Below, piece after piece: positions 46,579 to 58,405 of a stretch of 64,000 nucleotides of DNA. A program made the position numbers and the translations under genes. Every line of letters starts with the position of its first letter. Position 1 is the stretch's first letter. The notes under the pieces were generated by a model. That model made no database searches, had not been told where the DNA came from, and was given only the letters and a program-made list of their open reading frames with translations. Source of the stretch: Gnetum montanum (taxonomy: Eukaryota; Streptophyta; Gnetopsida; Gnetales; Gnetaceae); assembly GCA_015680685.1 (NCBI GenBank), contig MNCI01024166.1, positions 65,812 to 129,811 of the forward strand, read 5' to 3'.

Positions 46579-46715
46579 CTTAGTTTAGCTAAGTGCACTA
46601 TATATTAATAACTAGTAAATTCATACAAAAGCATGTAAAGAAAATATAATGAAATATCTTTCATTCATCATAATAATAAAATTATCTCAAGGCATACTTA
46701 AGATACATTACTAAA

Positions 46716-49250
46716 ATGGCTTTTGCTCACAAGTATGAATATCTACTACATGGGAACAAATATAATAGGCAACAAGAAATGACATAGAGGATTACCGATG
46801 AGAAACCTCAGCAACTGAAAGTAGTCTATGTCCATCTGGATCTCTATTACTTCACCTTCATCCTCCATTAGGATGAGCAGTTACACTAGAGATATATGGA
46901 TGATAGCATTGTGTTACCTCATGATTGATCCATTTCTGCCATGCTCATGGTCGAACTCATGAGAATGGGCATTAAAATAGTAGGCCCAAGTATGAAACAA
47001 TGGATCAAGTCTCTAGCAACTATTAGCCTACAAAAGTACAACTCCAAAAAGACAAGCACATGGAGGCCCACTATGGAGCCTCCAAGGGTAAACAAATCCC
47101 ACTAACATTATTCCTTTAGTTGTATAATGAGGGTGAGAATTTCTTTTTTGGGCACTCTCTATACATGGATTCTCCTTCTTTCTTTGAGGAGGACACCCTT
47201 CACCAATGGTTGTAGTTAACCTTAGAGACCTTTGGTGAAGGAAAGATAGAGTCCAAAGGCCAAGGAACCTCAAAAGACAAGTCTCCTAGTTGTTCATCCA
47301 AGAATAAAGAAAATAATAAAGAAAAGGATAAAGATAAGGAGAATAATCAGGCCAAGGCCCAAAAGAGAAGGACTAGAAGCCATTATTTTCCTAGTCCTTT
47401 GACTTCATCATCCTCATCATCATCAAATTATAACAAGAGAATCCATGGTTGATATAGAGATAGGGGTGATTAGGATAGAGATGGAGATGATAGGATGTCC
47501 CATTGTGATCACAAAAACTAAGATGGAAGTTAACACAGAGAGTAAGAAGAGTATCACTAGGAAAGAAGGCATAGCAGAACTTACCATAATACGCATGATC
47601 ATAATAGGAGCCACCATGGATGTGATGATAATGATGAATAATTACTAGCCACTAGGAATATGTTGAATGTTTTAGAAGTAGCTAGAATCCCCATGAGGCA
47701 TAAAAAAGATAGTAGGATCAAAAGGCTGGACATGAACAATATTCCCAAATTTTAAGGGGGATATAATGTTGATCCACAGTATCATCCACAAGCTTTCCAT
47801 AATTCTTGTGCCTTATAGAACATTGACAATGAGTGGTAGAAGCTAAAATTATTTCCAAGGATACTTATCAAAGAAGTAGAAAGCTAGTACTACTCTTTGG
47901 AGTTAGAATCCATTCATAAATGAAGTGCAATGCTAGAGTTATTTAATGATAAGTATCAAACATACTCTAGAGTATCTAATTTGAGAAAATAGATCCAAGG
48001 ATGGAAGTAATAAAATCATGAGTCCTTGGATAAGCTCTAGGTAGGTATTACTCTCTCTTGCACCGATGCCCAGGCCATGGATTCTCTCAAAGGAAGTGTC
48101 TTCACCACATCATAGATGGACTATGAAACAAAATAAGAAAAACTCTTTGGATCTATGTCTAAGGAAGACTCTCTAAAATTCGAGTCCATTATACCCAAAG
48201 GTTGATCAAACAAGTACCAAAGAAACAAGAGTTGAAAAACATGAAGGTATAGAGGAATATAATAGGGACCCCTCCACTCACAACAGGGAGGTATGTTTTT
48301 TTTTTTTTCAAAGAAAGACCTTACTAATGCAAAAATATATTCCTAAAATATGGACTAAGGTAGAAAAAATGTGGGACTTCTTAGATGATAATTTCCAAAC
48401 TACTCTTAAAATTATGAAAGAGAAGATAGAACAAGGAAGTAGTGATTGAGACAAAAGGAGAAGGAAAGATATAAAAAATGAGTATTATCAATAGAAAGCT
48501 AAGGCTACAATAGTCGATGATATTGTAGATTCAAAAAGAAATGATGATAGATGTGATATTTACCAATATGAACATCCCAAAGGATGTTGTTCTATGTTGT
48601 TGCATCTACAATAATATGGGGCATATATCTTAAATCTAAAATTTACAAAAAGGTATTCACCTAGGAGATTAGCTTACCCACAAGACAATTTGAGGTAGTA
48701 TTTCTACCAAATACAATATATTCTAGTGGAGTTCCACATTAACCTCAAGAGAAATATCATTAATAGAAAGACCCATAGTCATGGGGGATGCCACCACTAC
48801 GATAGCAGTATCCTTATCGGAAACCGTATCCCTATGAATATTATGTCTAGCAACTTGTATCTCCTCCAAGCTCTACAAACCACACTTATTTCTCACATTA
48901 TTACTACCCACTTGAATATTACCAAATGCCTACTCTAACAAATAAATCTCCCTCCACTTATCCTCCTCCATATCTATCACCTAACTCTACATCATCTAAT
49001 ACTACTCCTCTGCCACCTACTTTACCTATGCAAGAAGGAATTCCATTGTAGCCATAGTAAAGAAATGTCATAAGGAAAGTTAATTAATACCCAGATATTT
49101 ATTCAAGTGGTTCTAAGCAAAAGCCTTGGAAAATAGCTTTCTTCAAAACCAACATTTTGTAGAAACCCTTGTAGATACATGTTGTTCTTAACCCTACATC
49201 AACTATTTTTGGATCTACCCACAAGTCTCCTTTAAACCAAATCTCCTCTA
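46716..49250 (+). pseudogene. E gag
   Basis: ATG 46716 begins MAFAHKYEYLLHGNKYNRQQ. YFTFILH, DEQLH and MVELMRMGI match the B and A2 N-terminus. The core near 47690-48010 has KDSRIKRLDMNNIPKF, GGYNVDPQYHPQAFHNS, KLKLFPRILIKEVES and MLELFNDKYQTYSRVSNLRK. The knuckle at about 48549-48590 reads CDIYQYEHPKGCC, with the second Cys changed to Tyr. Dozens of stops. Closest to B in wording. Confidence 0.8.
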
Positions 49251-49289
49251 ATTTTCATACTATTATGTTAACCCATGTGGTTACTAATT

Positions 49290-49900
49290 GAATAAAGGTA
49301 AGCCACCTTTCCCAAAAATGATCTAATCCTGAAAGTCCCTTTATCTATTTGCAAATCATAGGAAATGATCTATGCAAGACTCTGCTGGACTCAAGTTCTA
49401 GAAAAATTTAATTTTATAAGAAATGTATATGACCTAAAACCTTCCTCCACTAAAGAAATGTAACATCAAACTAGAGCTTGTAGATCAATTCATCATTATC
49501 CCTGTAGGATTAGAGGACATTTGTGACCACCTTTTGTGGGTCATCTTATCCAGTAGATTTCTTGGTGATCCTTGTGAATAACTACAAGGGGAACTTTCCT
49601 ATTATTATAGGAAGGGCTTAGCTCAATACAATTGATGCCAAGATGAGGATTCAAGATGTTTTCTTGAAAATTTACAAGAAAAATGAATTTGGAAAGTTAC
49701 AAAGAAGAAGAGAGTTCCATGCATCGCATACAGTGACACAGGGTGTCATTGCATGCAAAGGATGTGGGCCAAGTGAAACACATCCATCAAAGAATGTAAT
49801 TAGTGTGTTGATATGTCAAGTATTTAAAAGTTCCTATATTGAGCAGCCACTAAATAGGAAGGTACCCAATGAATGACAATAGATACCAAGGTAGACTCAA
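49290..49900 (+). pseudogene. E aspartic protease region
   Basis: GNDLCKTLLDSSSRKI (active-site DSG now DSS), then SSYPVDFLVILVNNYKGNFP, IIIGRA, stop, LNTIDAKMRIQDVFLKIYKK and FHASHTVTQGVIACKGCG. It aligns with A2 and B blocks. Inactive. Confidence 0.78.
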
Positions 49901-50329
49901 AAATATGTATGGAACTAGTAGAAATCCTTAAAAGTACTTACATTGATAATATGGATGAAATAGAGTAGATCCATAACCAACTCCTCCATCCACAAACTAA
50001 GATGGATTGGGTAGAGTTGGAGATCCAAAATGATTTCAAGTAAGAGCTTCTTAAACTCAAAACTTTACTAAATAATCTAGAATATGCTTTCCTTGATAAT
50101 AGTAAGTTGGTAATTATCAGTGTCAACCTTGCTCAATTACAGAAAAGAAAATTGTTGAAAGTGGTAAATAAATGGCCAACAACCTTTTCTTGATCATATC
50201 ATGAACTAACATTGATAAATCCATGGATGTGGTAGCATTAAATCTACACAAACACCTCCATTAAACCAAAGAGATTATTGTAGAGGAGGTTGAATCCAAA
50301 GCTTAAGTAAGTTGTTAAGGACAAAATTG

Positions 50330-51050
50330 AACAACTTCTTAATACATGATTTTTTTATCCCATTGTAAATAGTAAATGGCTTAGCCCACCCATAATTATA
50401 TTGAGGAAAGGCAAAAATCAAAGAGTTTTCATAAACTACAAACTATTGAACATGGAAACTTTCAAAGACCATTTTCCATTGTCATTTGTGAACCAAGTGT
50501 TGGATACTATTGTAGGGCATGGCTGCTATAGTTTTCTAGATGGTTATAGTGGCTATAACCAAATCCATATAGCATCATAGGATCAGACCAAAATAACCAT
50601 CATAAGTACTTGGGGAACTTTTGCATACAAAAAGATGTCCTTTGGTTTTTCTAATGCCCTTGTTACTTTCTAATGCCTAGTGCTTAGCATTTTTTAGTAG
50701 CAAATCGATAGTGATCTAGAAGTCTTCATGAATGAGTTCTCCACCTATGACACCAGATTTAAGCAAGCCTTCAACTATCTAGAGCAAGTGCTGAAACATT
50801 ATGTAAAGACTAACTTAAGGTTCAATTAGTAGAAAAGTTACTTGATGATCTAAGAAGGCATTATTTTGGGGCAAAAATTTCAAAGGATCGAGGTGGACCC
50901 AGAGAAAGTATAGGTCATATAAGGAATTACCAAATAACTTGAAATGGTAAAATATATGAGATCATTCCTTTAGTACACTAGTTACTAACAGCTCTTCATC
51001 AAGAACCTGTCCAAAATTTTCAAATTGCTAGTAGATCTAACAAAGAAGGA
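50330..51050 (+). pseudogene. E reverse transcriptase
   Basis: RKGKNQRVFINYKLLN, FKDHFPLSFVNQVLDTIVG, YSFLDGYSGYNQIHIAS, GTFAYKKMSFGFSNALVTF, then the active-site box at 50725-50736 as FMNE where A2 has FMDD, followed by FSTYDTRFKQAFNYLEQVL. Both residues of the catalytic DD pair are changed. Several stops. Family as for A2. Confidence 0.88.
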
Positions 51051-51510
51051 TGCACCTTTTGAATGGATCAAGGAATGTGAGCAAGCATTTTAGCAACTAA
51101 AGCAAAAGCTCATAGAAACCCCAATTCTATATGTTTCATATTGGTCCAAACCATTCCATATCATGACAGCTGCATCCAACTATGTATTGGCAACAATGCT
51201 TATACAATTGGATGTGTAGAAACATCCATATTACATCCATTGTGTAAGAAAGAGCATTGTGGATGCACAATTGAATTATACCACCATAGAGAAGGAACTC
51301 ATGGTAGTGGTATACTTCTTGAAAAAATTAGGGTACTATGTGCTTATATACAAAATCTTTGTGCACACTGATCAGAGTGCTATCCATTTCTTGATGAATA
51401 AGCTAGCAGTAAGCCCTCATGTCATACAGTGGTTAATGATTTTATAAAAGTTTCATCTTACGATGGTGAACCAAAAGGAAACTAAGAATGTTGTTTCTAA
51501 TCACTTATCT
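51051..51510 (+). pseudogene. E RNase H
   Basis: FEWIKECEQAF and LKQKLIETPILYVSYWSKPF lead into HIMTAASNYVLATMLIQL (the usual first catalytic Asp is Ala here), then DAQLNYTTIEKELMVVVYFL and IFVHTDQSAIHFLMNKLAVS, with the later TD preserved. HVIQWLMIL closes the domain. Several in-frame stops. Confidence 0.82.
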
Positions 51511-52665
51511 TGATTACAATGCAATAGCAAAGAGGATGAGGAGCCTTTATTTGATCAATTCTTACATGAAATCCTCTTTGCCAAATCCACTAAAGCTTAA
51601 AGACTTAAGGGTACCAATTGGTACAACAAATTCTTCTCTTATCTTCTCACTCAAGAGACTCCACAAAAATGAAATAGCAAGAAGAAACAATAGTTTCTTC
51701 ACCAAATCAAACACTACACAAAAATATAAGGTAATCTTTATAAGGTTTGTACTAATGACTTCGTTCGATGATGTGTACTTAATGTTGATCAACTGTGGAT
51801 CCTCCAAGATGCTAATGAAGGTCCTTATGGGGATCATTATATAGGTAAAAGGATAGTTGTGAAAATTCTCATGGTAGGATACTTGTGGCCAACAATCTTT
51901 AGGGATGCTTATTATTTTTCCTAATTGTATGAGTAACTGTTCGCATGGAAGGACCTCAATAGTGGATCCAACCATTAGAGCCTTTTAACCTTTGAGGCAT
52001 TAACTTCATGAAATCCATCACTCCCATGTCAAATGGGAAGGCTTACATCATCATCATGATTGAGTATTGCATGAAGTTGGCTAAAGTTGTAGTCATCACC
52101 GACTACTTATCTTCCACTACAACACAATGTGTTCAATAAAATGTGGTAACCAAGTTTGGTATGCTAAGGGAACTTATTTCAGATAATGGAACTCACTTCA
52201 TTGAGTCTACTTTTTGGAAGCTAATGCAACACTTGGGAATAAAACATAAACTAACTACCCCTTATCACTCCCAAGCCAATGGACAAGCTGAGATTACTAA
52301 TAAGGAGATAACGAGGATCCTAACATGAACAATTAGTTGATACAGAAAGGACTAGAGTATGAAACTCAATGATGTTCTTTGGGCTTATTAATCAACCTAG
52401 AAAATCTTTATCGGTTACTCTTCTTATGAGTTGATGTATAGGAAACTGCCAAAACTTCTAATTCAAGTTGAGCTTCATATAATCTTAACCACATGTGAGC
52501 TTGACCTTGACCTTAGTCTAGCACAGAAAGAATGCCCAATGACACTTAATGTTCTAGATGAGAATCAATAAGTAGCCCTAACAATGAATGAAGTGCATAA
52601 GGTACATTCTAAACAATGTCATGATGCACAAATAAGAAAAGTTAAATTCTTGTAATGATAGAAAA
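51511..52665 (+). pseudogene. E integrase
   Basis: Linker FLHQIKHYTKI and LYKVCTNDFVR, then the zinc-domain NEGPYGDHYIGKRIVVKILM with only part of the HHCC ligands. In the core the first catalytic Asp is Glu (MIEYCMKLAKV), while the second Asp and the Glu remain in LISDNGTHFIESTFW and ANGQAEITNKEITRIL (52143-52328). LMYRKLPKLLIQVELH and MNEVHKVHSKQCHDAQIRK mark the C-terminal part, ending near 52665. Confidence 0.83.
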
Positions 52666-54600
52666 TTTTGATATTGGAGAACTGAAAATCCCATGTGAAC
52701 AATTTAACTCCAAAATCCATGAGCCTCAAAAGGATATGAAGCACCTCAAATGGTCTTGATGATGACTTGAGGACTTATGAAATTTGTTACTGAATAATTA
52801 TACTTAAATGAGTGAAACGTATGAAATAGCTATTTGAGTGCTAAATCTGAGAATAGATAGGTAAGAAAACAGTGATAAAACAAAGAAAACTACAAACCCT
52901 GTATTAGTCGTTAAAAGAATTTTTGGAATATAAAGGTTTAGATAGTATAGATCATGGACTTTAAAATCCTAAGAGCACAAAATATCCTTAAAGCTTGATG
53001 CAAATCGCAAGGTGTGTTTTGCAATTATATCTACATTTTTCTACCTCAACTTGAACATTATCTATCATAGGTTTTCTCTGCTCATGATGATTTGCACTAA
53101 GGGGAAGACTATGGACTCTCAAATCTTACACTACTTTGAAAGTCTCAAGTTTGTCCATGTGTAAAATAATCAAAGAAGTTCTAAAAATGATGCAAACTTT
53201 GGCTCAAATAAGGCATGAACTTGCTAGTTCTTTGCTAATTTGATTTTGGCAAATTTTTGACATTCCCTATAATGTCTTTTATGCTTCTGATGTCCAAAAT
53301 TTGTAACGTGTAAACCACCAATGTTTTTGACTTTTTGGGTTTTAAATTATAGTGTATTTATTACTTTTCACCACCCAAAACTGCAATGTATGGGCCACCA
53401 ACATGTGAGATTTTTGCTATCAAATTTTCAATGTATTTGGGCTATTTTCATTGGGTTTCATTTTGCATTTTGCTTCATTTTCTTGTTGAATGAGATGTGT
53501 TACATTCAATAAACTTGATGGTGGAGTGTGTCAAAGGAGATGTCATAAGGCCATGGTGCACAGATGTCAAACATTGGTTTTCATTATTAGCAAGGTAAGG
53601 AAGGCCATAGTTTGGCTATGGGCTTACAAGCTTCAGAAGGGTAACAAAGATGATGTAAGGTAAGCATTCTTGGCATAGTTAGACAAGCTAACTAAATCTT
53701 ATGTATCAAGATCACATGGTGACTCACCTTTATGATGAATCATACCCTTGGAATGACTCTAGGCTTATCCTATAAGCACAACTTCAAGAGGATAATAAAC
53801 AAGTCAAAGAGTTCATGCAATTACAAGAAGTTACATGATGGCACATAAAACAACAAGAAAATATAGGCTACCATTGATTATAATTGGCAAAACATGAGAA
53901 CTTTGTGTCTTGTTTAACAAATTTATACAAAGTTTGTAGTGCTTGGAGGTGCCAAAGAAAGATACAAGGTCATGCAGGCTAGCTTGTTATAGGCTACAAG
54001 ATTCACCAATGTCACTTTCTCATTCAAACCTACAATCAAAAGGCCAGCCACACTAAAAGAAAATATATTAACATTAGACGTAATCAAGGCTATGTGAGGG
54101 CTTTAATGTTTTCTTGCAAGGTTTTGATGATGTCTTGAGAAAACTTAAGTTTATGTGAGGAACTTAGTTTCAGTGTTTTCTCCTCACTATCATGGAAGAA
54201 AATGGAGAATCCTTCCAAGGAATCCTATGTGATGTTTCGAGTTTCAAGGTTAAGAGCAATTAGGCCATTGCATGACATTATGGCTAGATGATTAAAGGTT
54301 TATAGGCTCTTGGTTTAGGCATTCAAGGTCAACTCGATTGAACAACATCACCAAAAGGATCTTATAAAAATTTTATAAAAGTAGAAAGATATTGTGAAAA
54401 TAGGTTGTAAACTACTAGAATAGTGGTTTTTTTGTGGCCAAAATAATTACAAAAATTTTAAAAATTTCCTATCCAATGTGTGGGCATCTTCTGTTCTGTA
54501 TCCAACTTGTAGGTAGTTTAGCTTAGGTTTTAGGCTTGTGGGACACATCAAGGTAGCTTGTTTGGGCAATTTTAAACTTGTCAATTATTGTCATAGACCA
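52666..54600. other. Unassigned AT-rich DNA
   Basis: No family recognised. Short words such as CCACCAATG/GGGCCACCAACATG (53.30-53.41 kb) recur, and poor frames of 60-70 codons occur by chance. It may hold the missing 3' end of E in unrecognisable form. Confidence 0.4.
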
Positions 54601-54622
54601 CACATGTTGGCCTAGATTTTGT

Positions 54623-54795
54623 CACATTGTGTGGGGCTTGACCTTCAACGTGTGGAATGGAAAATTTCTTGTTCTACCTCCAACACATTAGCCGACATGC
54701 TGCCACATCATGTAGGGCTTAACCTTCAACGTGTTGTGAAATTTGAAATGGAAAATTGCTTGTTCTACTGCTCACACGTTGGCCCGCATGTTGGG
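54623..54795. repeat. Two-copy tandem repeat, 80-95 bp
   Basis: Copies begin at 54623 (CACATTGTGTGGGGCTTGAC) and 54704 (CACATCATGTAGGGCTTAAC) and share ACCTTCAACGTGT, GGAAAAT and TTGTTCTAC words, ending before a (C)ACA(T/C)GTTGG-type word. The 128-codon frame here is a by-product. Confidence 0.7.
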
Positions 54796-54849
54796 GTCCA
54801 TGTTGGGGTCCTTATGAGCAACATGTGGAAGGTTTTTCTTGGCTTCCAA

Positions 54850-55070
54850 ACGGTTTTCAGGGAGGGATGCAGGACAAGCAAGGCACTGCGTGTAGGTGCA
54901 AGTTGCAACAGGCAGAGGTGCAGTGAATCAAGTGGGCGGCATCTAGAGGCAGCGCGAGGATTTGCCGCGGTGTGCGCGAACAGGTGGTGGAACGGCAGGA
55001 GGTGAACGAAGATGGGAGGGCGCGGTGGACGGCTTCAAGATGGCGAGGGCAGAGCAAGGCTGCGCAGGGC
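54850..55070. other. GC-rich segment replacing the WAKL kinase
   Basis: A patch much richer in G, C and CG than its neighbours (for example GATTTGCCGCGGTGTGCGCG near 54960). It starts exactly where exon 2 of the WAKL pseudogene stops matching. Origin unknown; it may be part of a different element or a rearranged repeat. Confidence 0.5.
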
Positions 55071-55304
55071 AACATTTCCTAGCTCTTCATTTTCAGAAAA
55101 AACATTTAGTAGCCTTTTCCAGCTCCTTGTAGATGAATAGCTTAGTGGTATAAGATTTTCCATTAAATGAAAGAAGGTTTGCCATCTATCCAAAGTCTTC
55201 GTTCCTGCTAAGTTTTGACTTTTGAGGCTAGATAACTTTGGCGTCTTAACAAAGCAAATGCAATAACCAACCCTGCTAAAATAGTTGCACCACCCATATT
55301 CCAG
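55071..55304 (-). pseudogene. WAKL pseudogene exon 2: transmembrane and juxtamembrane part
   Basis: On the minus strand an acceptor AACTGCAG (55310-55305) precedes a frame reading WNMGGATILAGLVIAFALLR, a single membrane helix followed by a stop-transfer RRQSYLASKVK. After a shift come SFNGKSYTTKLFIYKELEKA and, after one extra T, FSENEELGN, the juxtamembrane F-x-Y-K-E-L-E-x-A-T motif just before the glycine loop of receptor kinases. The kinase itself is absent: at 55070 the sequence changes to a GC-rich patch. It belongs with exon 1 at 58406-59216, 3.1 kb upstream. Two frameshifts and the truncation make it a pseudogene. Confidence 0.7.
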
Positions 55305-55739
55305 CTGCAGTTATAATAATGTCTATCAAAGATTTCTGATCTCTTCAATCCTATGCATCAAAAGAATCCGATTCGTGGAAGCGAGGAATTGAGGATTCGT
55401 GATTCTGAACGTGTTGGGTACGTGTGCCTCAAAAAAAAGTGGGGACGGGTTCGTAGCCGGGGACGTGATAGAGAAAATTTAAATATATTTATTTTTTAAA
55501 AAAATTAAATCTCATATATCATATAAAAAACGTTGTAGAATATAGAACAAGTACAATGTAAATTTAAAATATTGTTAATGCTTAAAAATTGCATAAAAGA
55601 TTGCAATGAAACATTAAGTATTGAGTCTCATGTGTATTATAAAATATTTTAGCATTATCTTATATATATGATAATGTTACAAAATTATCTCTCTTTAAAT
55701 TACAAAAGAGTTTCTTGCCAAAGCTTAGAAATTGTCACA

Positions 55740-56880
55740 TTGTTCAAATTCTAATTTTAGCCTATATTTTCTCCTTGCTCTACTCTAAAGAGTAAATTTG
55801 TAAAACCTGCTTCATTTTGTTCTATGTCATTAATATCATTTGCATGGTAATCATCTTCATCAAGGATTGAATCATCAATATTAAGATTCATTGCTCCAGG
55901 AATATTAACTATGTCAGTAGATTAACATCTCAACAAAGAGTAGGTGATTGCCTATATTTTATTTCCTTTCTTTCTTCCAATCTAATCATGCTATGAAGAG
56001 ATACTAATTTTTCAACTCTTTTTGGACTTAGACTATTTTTTTTGATCCGATAAATGAAAAAATATGTTGACCAATTTCTTTTAGAAGAAGATGCAACCTA
56101 CATAAATGATAAAAACAAGAATAAATTTTTGCATTGTTAAAAAATTAATTTTATAAATTATTCAAAACTTCATCAATAAACAAACTCATTTGAAGCTTAA
56201 GACCTAATAGCCTATTAATCATGGTGTTTAAAAAATGCATGATATATAAAACATCACTATTTCAAGTTTTCAAATCACATTTCATAAATTAATTAAGAAA
56301 ATTAATACATATTAATATTTGTTATATGTTTAATAAAACAATTAATCTAAGAAAAAAACTTCACTGCTAAAGAACCCATTTGGCTGGATCTTCTTCAGCT
56401 ATTCCATCCATATCAAGTATAGCATCTTCACATTTAAATGTTTTTGTATGTCCTTTAGTAAATTAAAGTCATTCATTTCTAATTAAGCTAACCTTACAAG
56501 GTGAATGTAATCGTTTAACATATTCTAAAAGCCCTGTTCTTACATCAAAATCGTCACAAGGCCTTGTTGGATTTTTATCTCTATGTTTTGAAAAATACCA
56601 CTTAATATTTTATGCATATGCAGCCATATGCAATGGGGTATTTGTAACGTTCCATCATTTTAGAATCAATGAAGTAACTGAGCATTATAAAAAATCAAAA
56701 GAGCTATCAATTTCTATAACATATTTTCATAAATTACATAAATTTCTCCTAATGCAGGTGTATCTTTATCAACATAAAGGATGAAATCAACAATAGGTTG
56801 TGCCATTAGGAAAAATATTGCTACATTTTCATAGAAAATTAATACCAAGCATATAAGCCAATAAAGTTTAGCAGATTTTT
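55740..56880 (-). pseudogene. hAT transposase relic (C-terminal half)
   Basis: Minus-strand fragments in order: PIVDFILYVDKDTPALGEIY and VIYENML (about 56800-56710); NTPLHMAAYA, stop, NIKWYFSKHRDKNPTRP and VRTGLLEYVKRL (about 56640-56520); then ASSSKRNWSTYFFIYRIKKN with SLSPKRVEKLVSLHSMIRLE (about 56090-55990) and DDDYHANDINDIEQNEAG. The last group is the hAT dimerisation domain (S/A-x-x-R-N-W-S-x-F/Y pattern). Several stops and an AT-rich break at 56100-56380 show decay. It lies inside the intron of the WAKL pseudogene. Terminal inverted repeats were not found. Confidence 0.72.
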
Positions 56881-57160
56881 AGACTAGGAATCCCTTCCCC
56901 ACCACCATTTTCACAGAGCTCTATCTGCTTCTGCGCTGTTAAGTTGGGATAGCAGGAGATTTAAAGACGGGTCTTTGGAGTTTTTGAATTTATTGTTGTG
57001 GGTTGAGTTCATGCCTCTTGCATGTTTGACTGCAAATGTTGACTAGGGCTTCCTAAAAAGATTTGGGAAGGATATGGTGCTGAAATTTTGTTTGAACTTT
57101 GAACAAATGTATGCTTCGACTATTCTGTATGCACTTGCAGAGGGAGAGAGGCCTGAAAGC

Positions 57161-57234
57161 ACAGGTTGTGCATTAATGACTGGTTGGAATGACGGCCACA
57201 GATTGTGCATTTATGACTGGCCAAAATCACGGCC
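57161..57234. repeat. 37-bp direct duplication
   Basis: 57161-57197 and 57198-57234 both run from ACAG(G/A)TTGTGCATT to CACGGCC or GACGGCC, with about seven mismatches. Confidence 0.85.
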
Positions 57235-58405
57235 GTTACCTGAAACCAGAGACGCAACATGAGATGGCCATGGCCCATGAATAAAAATACGAAACCAATC
57301 CACTAAATAAAAATCTTTTCTCTAAAATCATCTTCTGAATAAACTAAAACGAAAAGTAAAGATCAGGTAAATCTAAGCAAAATAGGCAACTCAATTGATA
57401 CGAAAATCCACTAAAATCCACTACTAAAGATCAGACAGGAACGTGTTCTCACGCAAACTGGAAGAGCAAAATGGAAAGGGAAGAAAAGCGGATTTCGTGC
57501 TCACGAATCACGATAGAGATGCAGAGAAATCTTTACAGCAACGAGGGAAAGAAGCGGAAAATAACAAGTGAGAACCAAGAGCGAACGTTCACCGGAAAAA
57601 TTGTGCACTAAGATTACAAAGGTAAAGATGTAGCGCTGGCATTTAAAAAACGGAAGAAATATCATCCAAATTTTTTAAGAACAAAAACTAGAATTAAGGA
57701 TCGAAGAGAATCGCTCGCAATGCATGCTTACATAGCTCGGCAAGCCCGTCCAGATTCCGCTAGAAGGAAACGATCGATTTTCTGAAAAATATAGAATGAT
57801 AAAAAATATAGAAACTGAAAAATATAGAATAATAAAGTATAGAATGATAGATGTGCAGCGCATTCTGTAAAGGTAACAATTCATTCTCTAAGCATCAACA
57901 GATAAATCCGATAAGGCAAGTCTCCTACCCAGTCACCCAAATCAGACTGGGCAGACAAGACCCCTGCATCAAAAAAAATGTTCATCGTTTCTTCGTCATT
58001 GCCTGCAAATGAAAAACTGAAAATGAAGTTTGTAATAAGAAATACATTGTTCCACATACGTGGTTGCGCTCGTCCTAACTTTTCCCTGAGAAACAAAGGG
58101 TTTGGAGAGTCTGCGGAAGCATCAAATCCTTATCAATGGCGGAATAGGAGGAGCGTCTGTAAATAAAAGGTATTGGACGCGGATGCAATTTGCACGAAAC
58201 AAGTAAGATTTGACACGATTTGCAGTAAAAATTGGTAAGATTTTAATCGACAATGAATGTTCTCGTTGAGAGTTGAAAAATCGAACGAAAAATTATAATT
58301 TATGTACCCAATGCGGATTTTACACGCTTCTGTACGCGTGCCCGAATCCACCGCGAACGGTTCGTGAGATTTTCTTGGGAATCGCAAATCTCCGGCGCAT
58401 AGCTT

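Larger units (their letters stand above)
45690..52665 (+). mobile_element. E: old Athila-like element with full pol order, no 3' LTR found
   Basis: Plus-strand relative of A2: a degenerate 5' LTR ending at 46559, PBS, gag, protease, RT, RNase H and integrase in the expected order. CG dinucleotides are scarce and stops abundant, so it is the oldest member of the group here. Sequence homologous to the integrase C-terminus stops near 52665 and no matching 3' LTR was found to 54.5 kb, so the 3' end appears deleted. Confidence 0.85.

Noticed and set aside
54857-55075. 72-codon minus-strand frame continuing from WAKL exon 2
   Set aside because: The frame is carried by GC-rich sequence with few stops and has no kinase motif such as a glycine loop.
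55138-55160. TAGCTTAGTGG resembling a tRNA/SINE A box
   Set aside because: It lies in exon 2 of the WAKL pseudogene on the opposite strand and no convincing B box or tRNA fold follows.
55380-55480. CGTG-rich segment near 55.4 kb as a hAT terminal inverted repeat
   Set aside because: No matching inverted copy or 8-bp duplication was found on the other side of the hAT relic.
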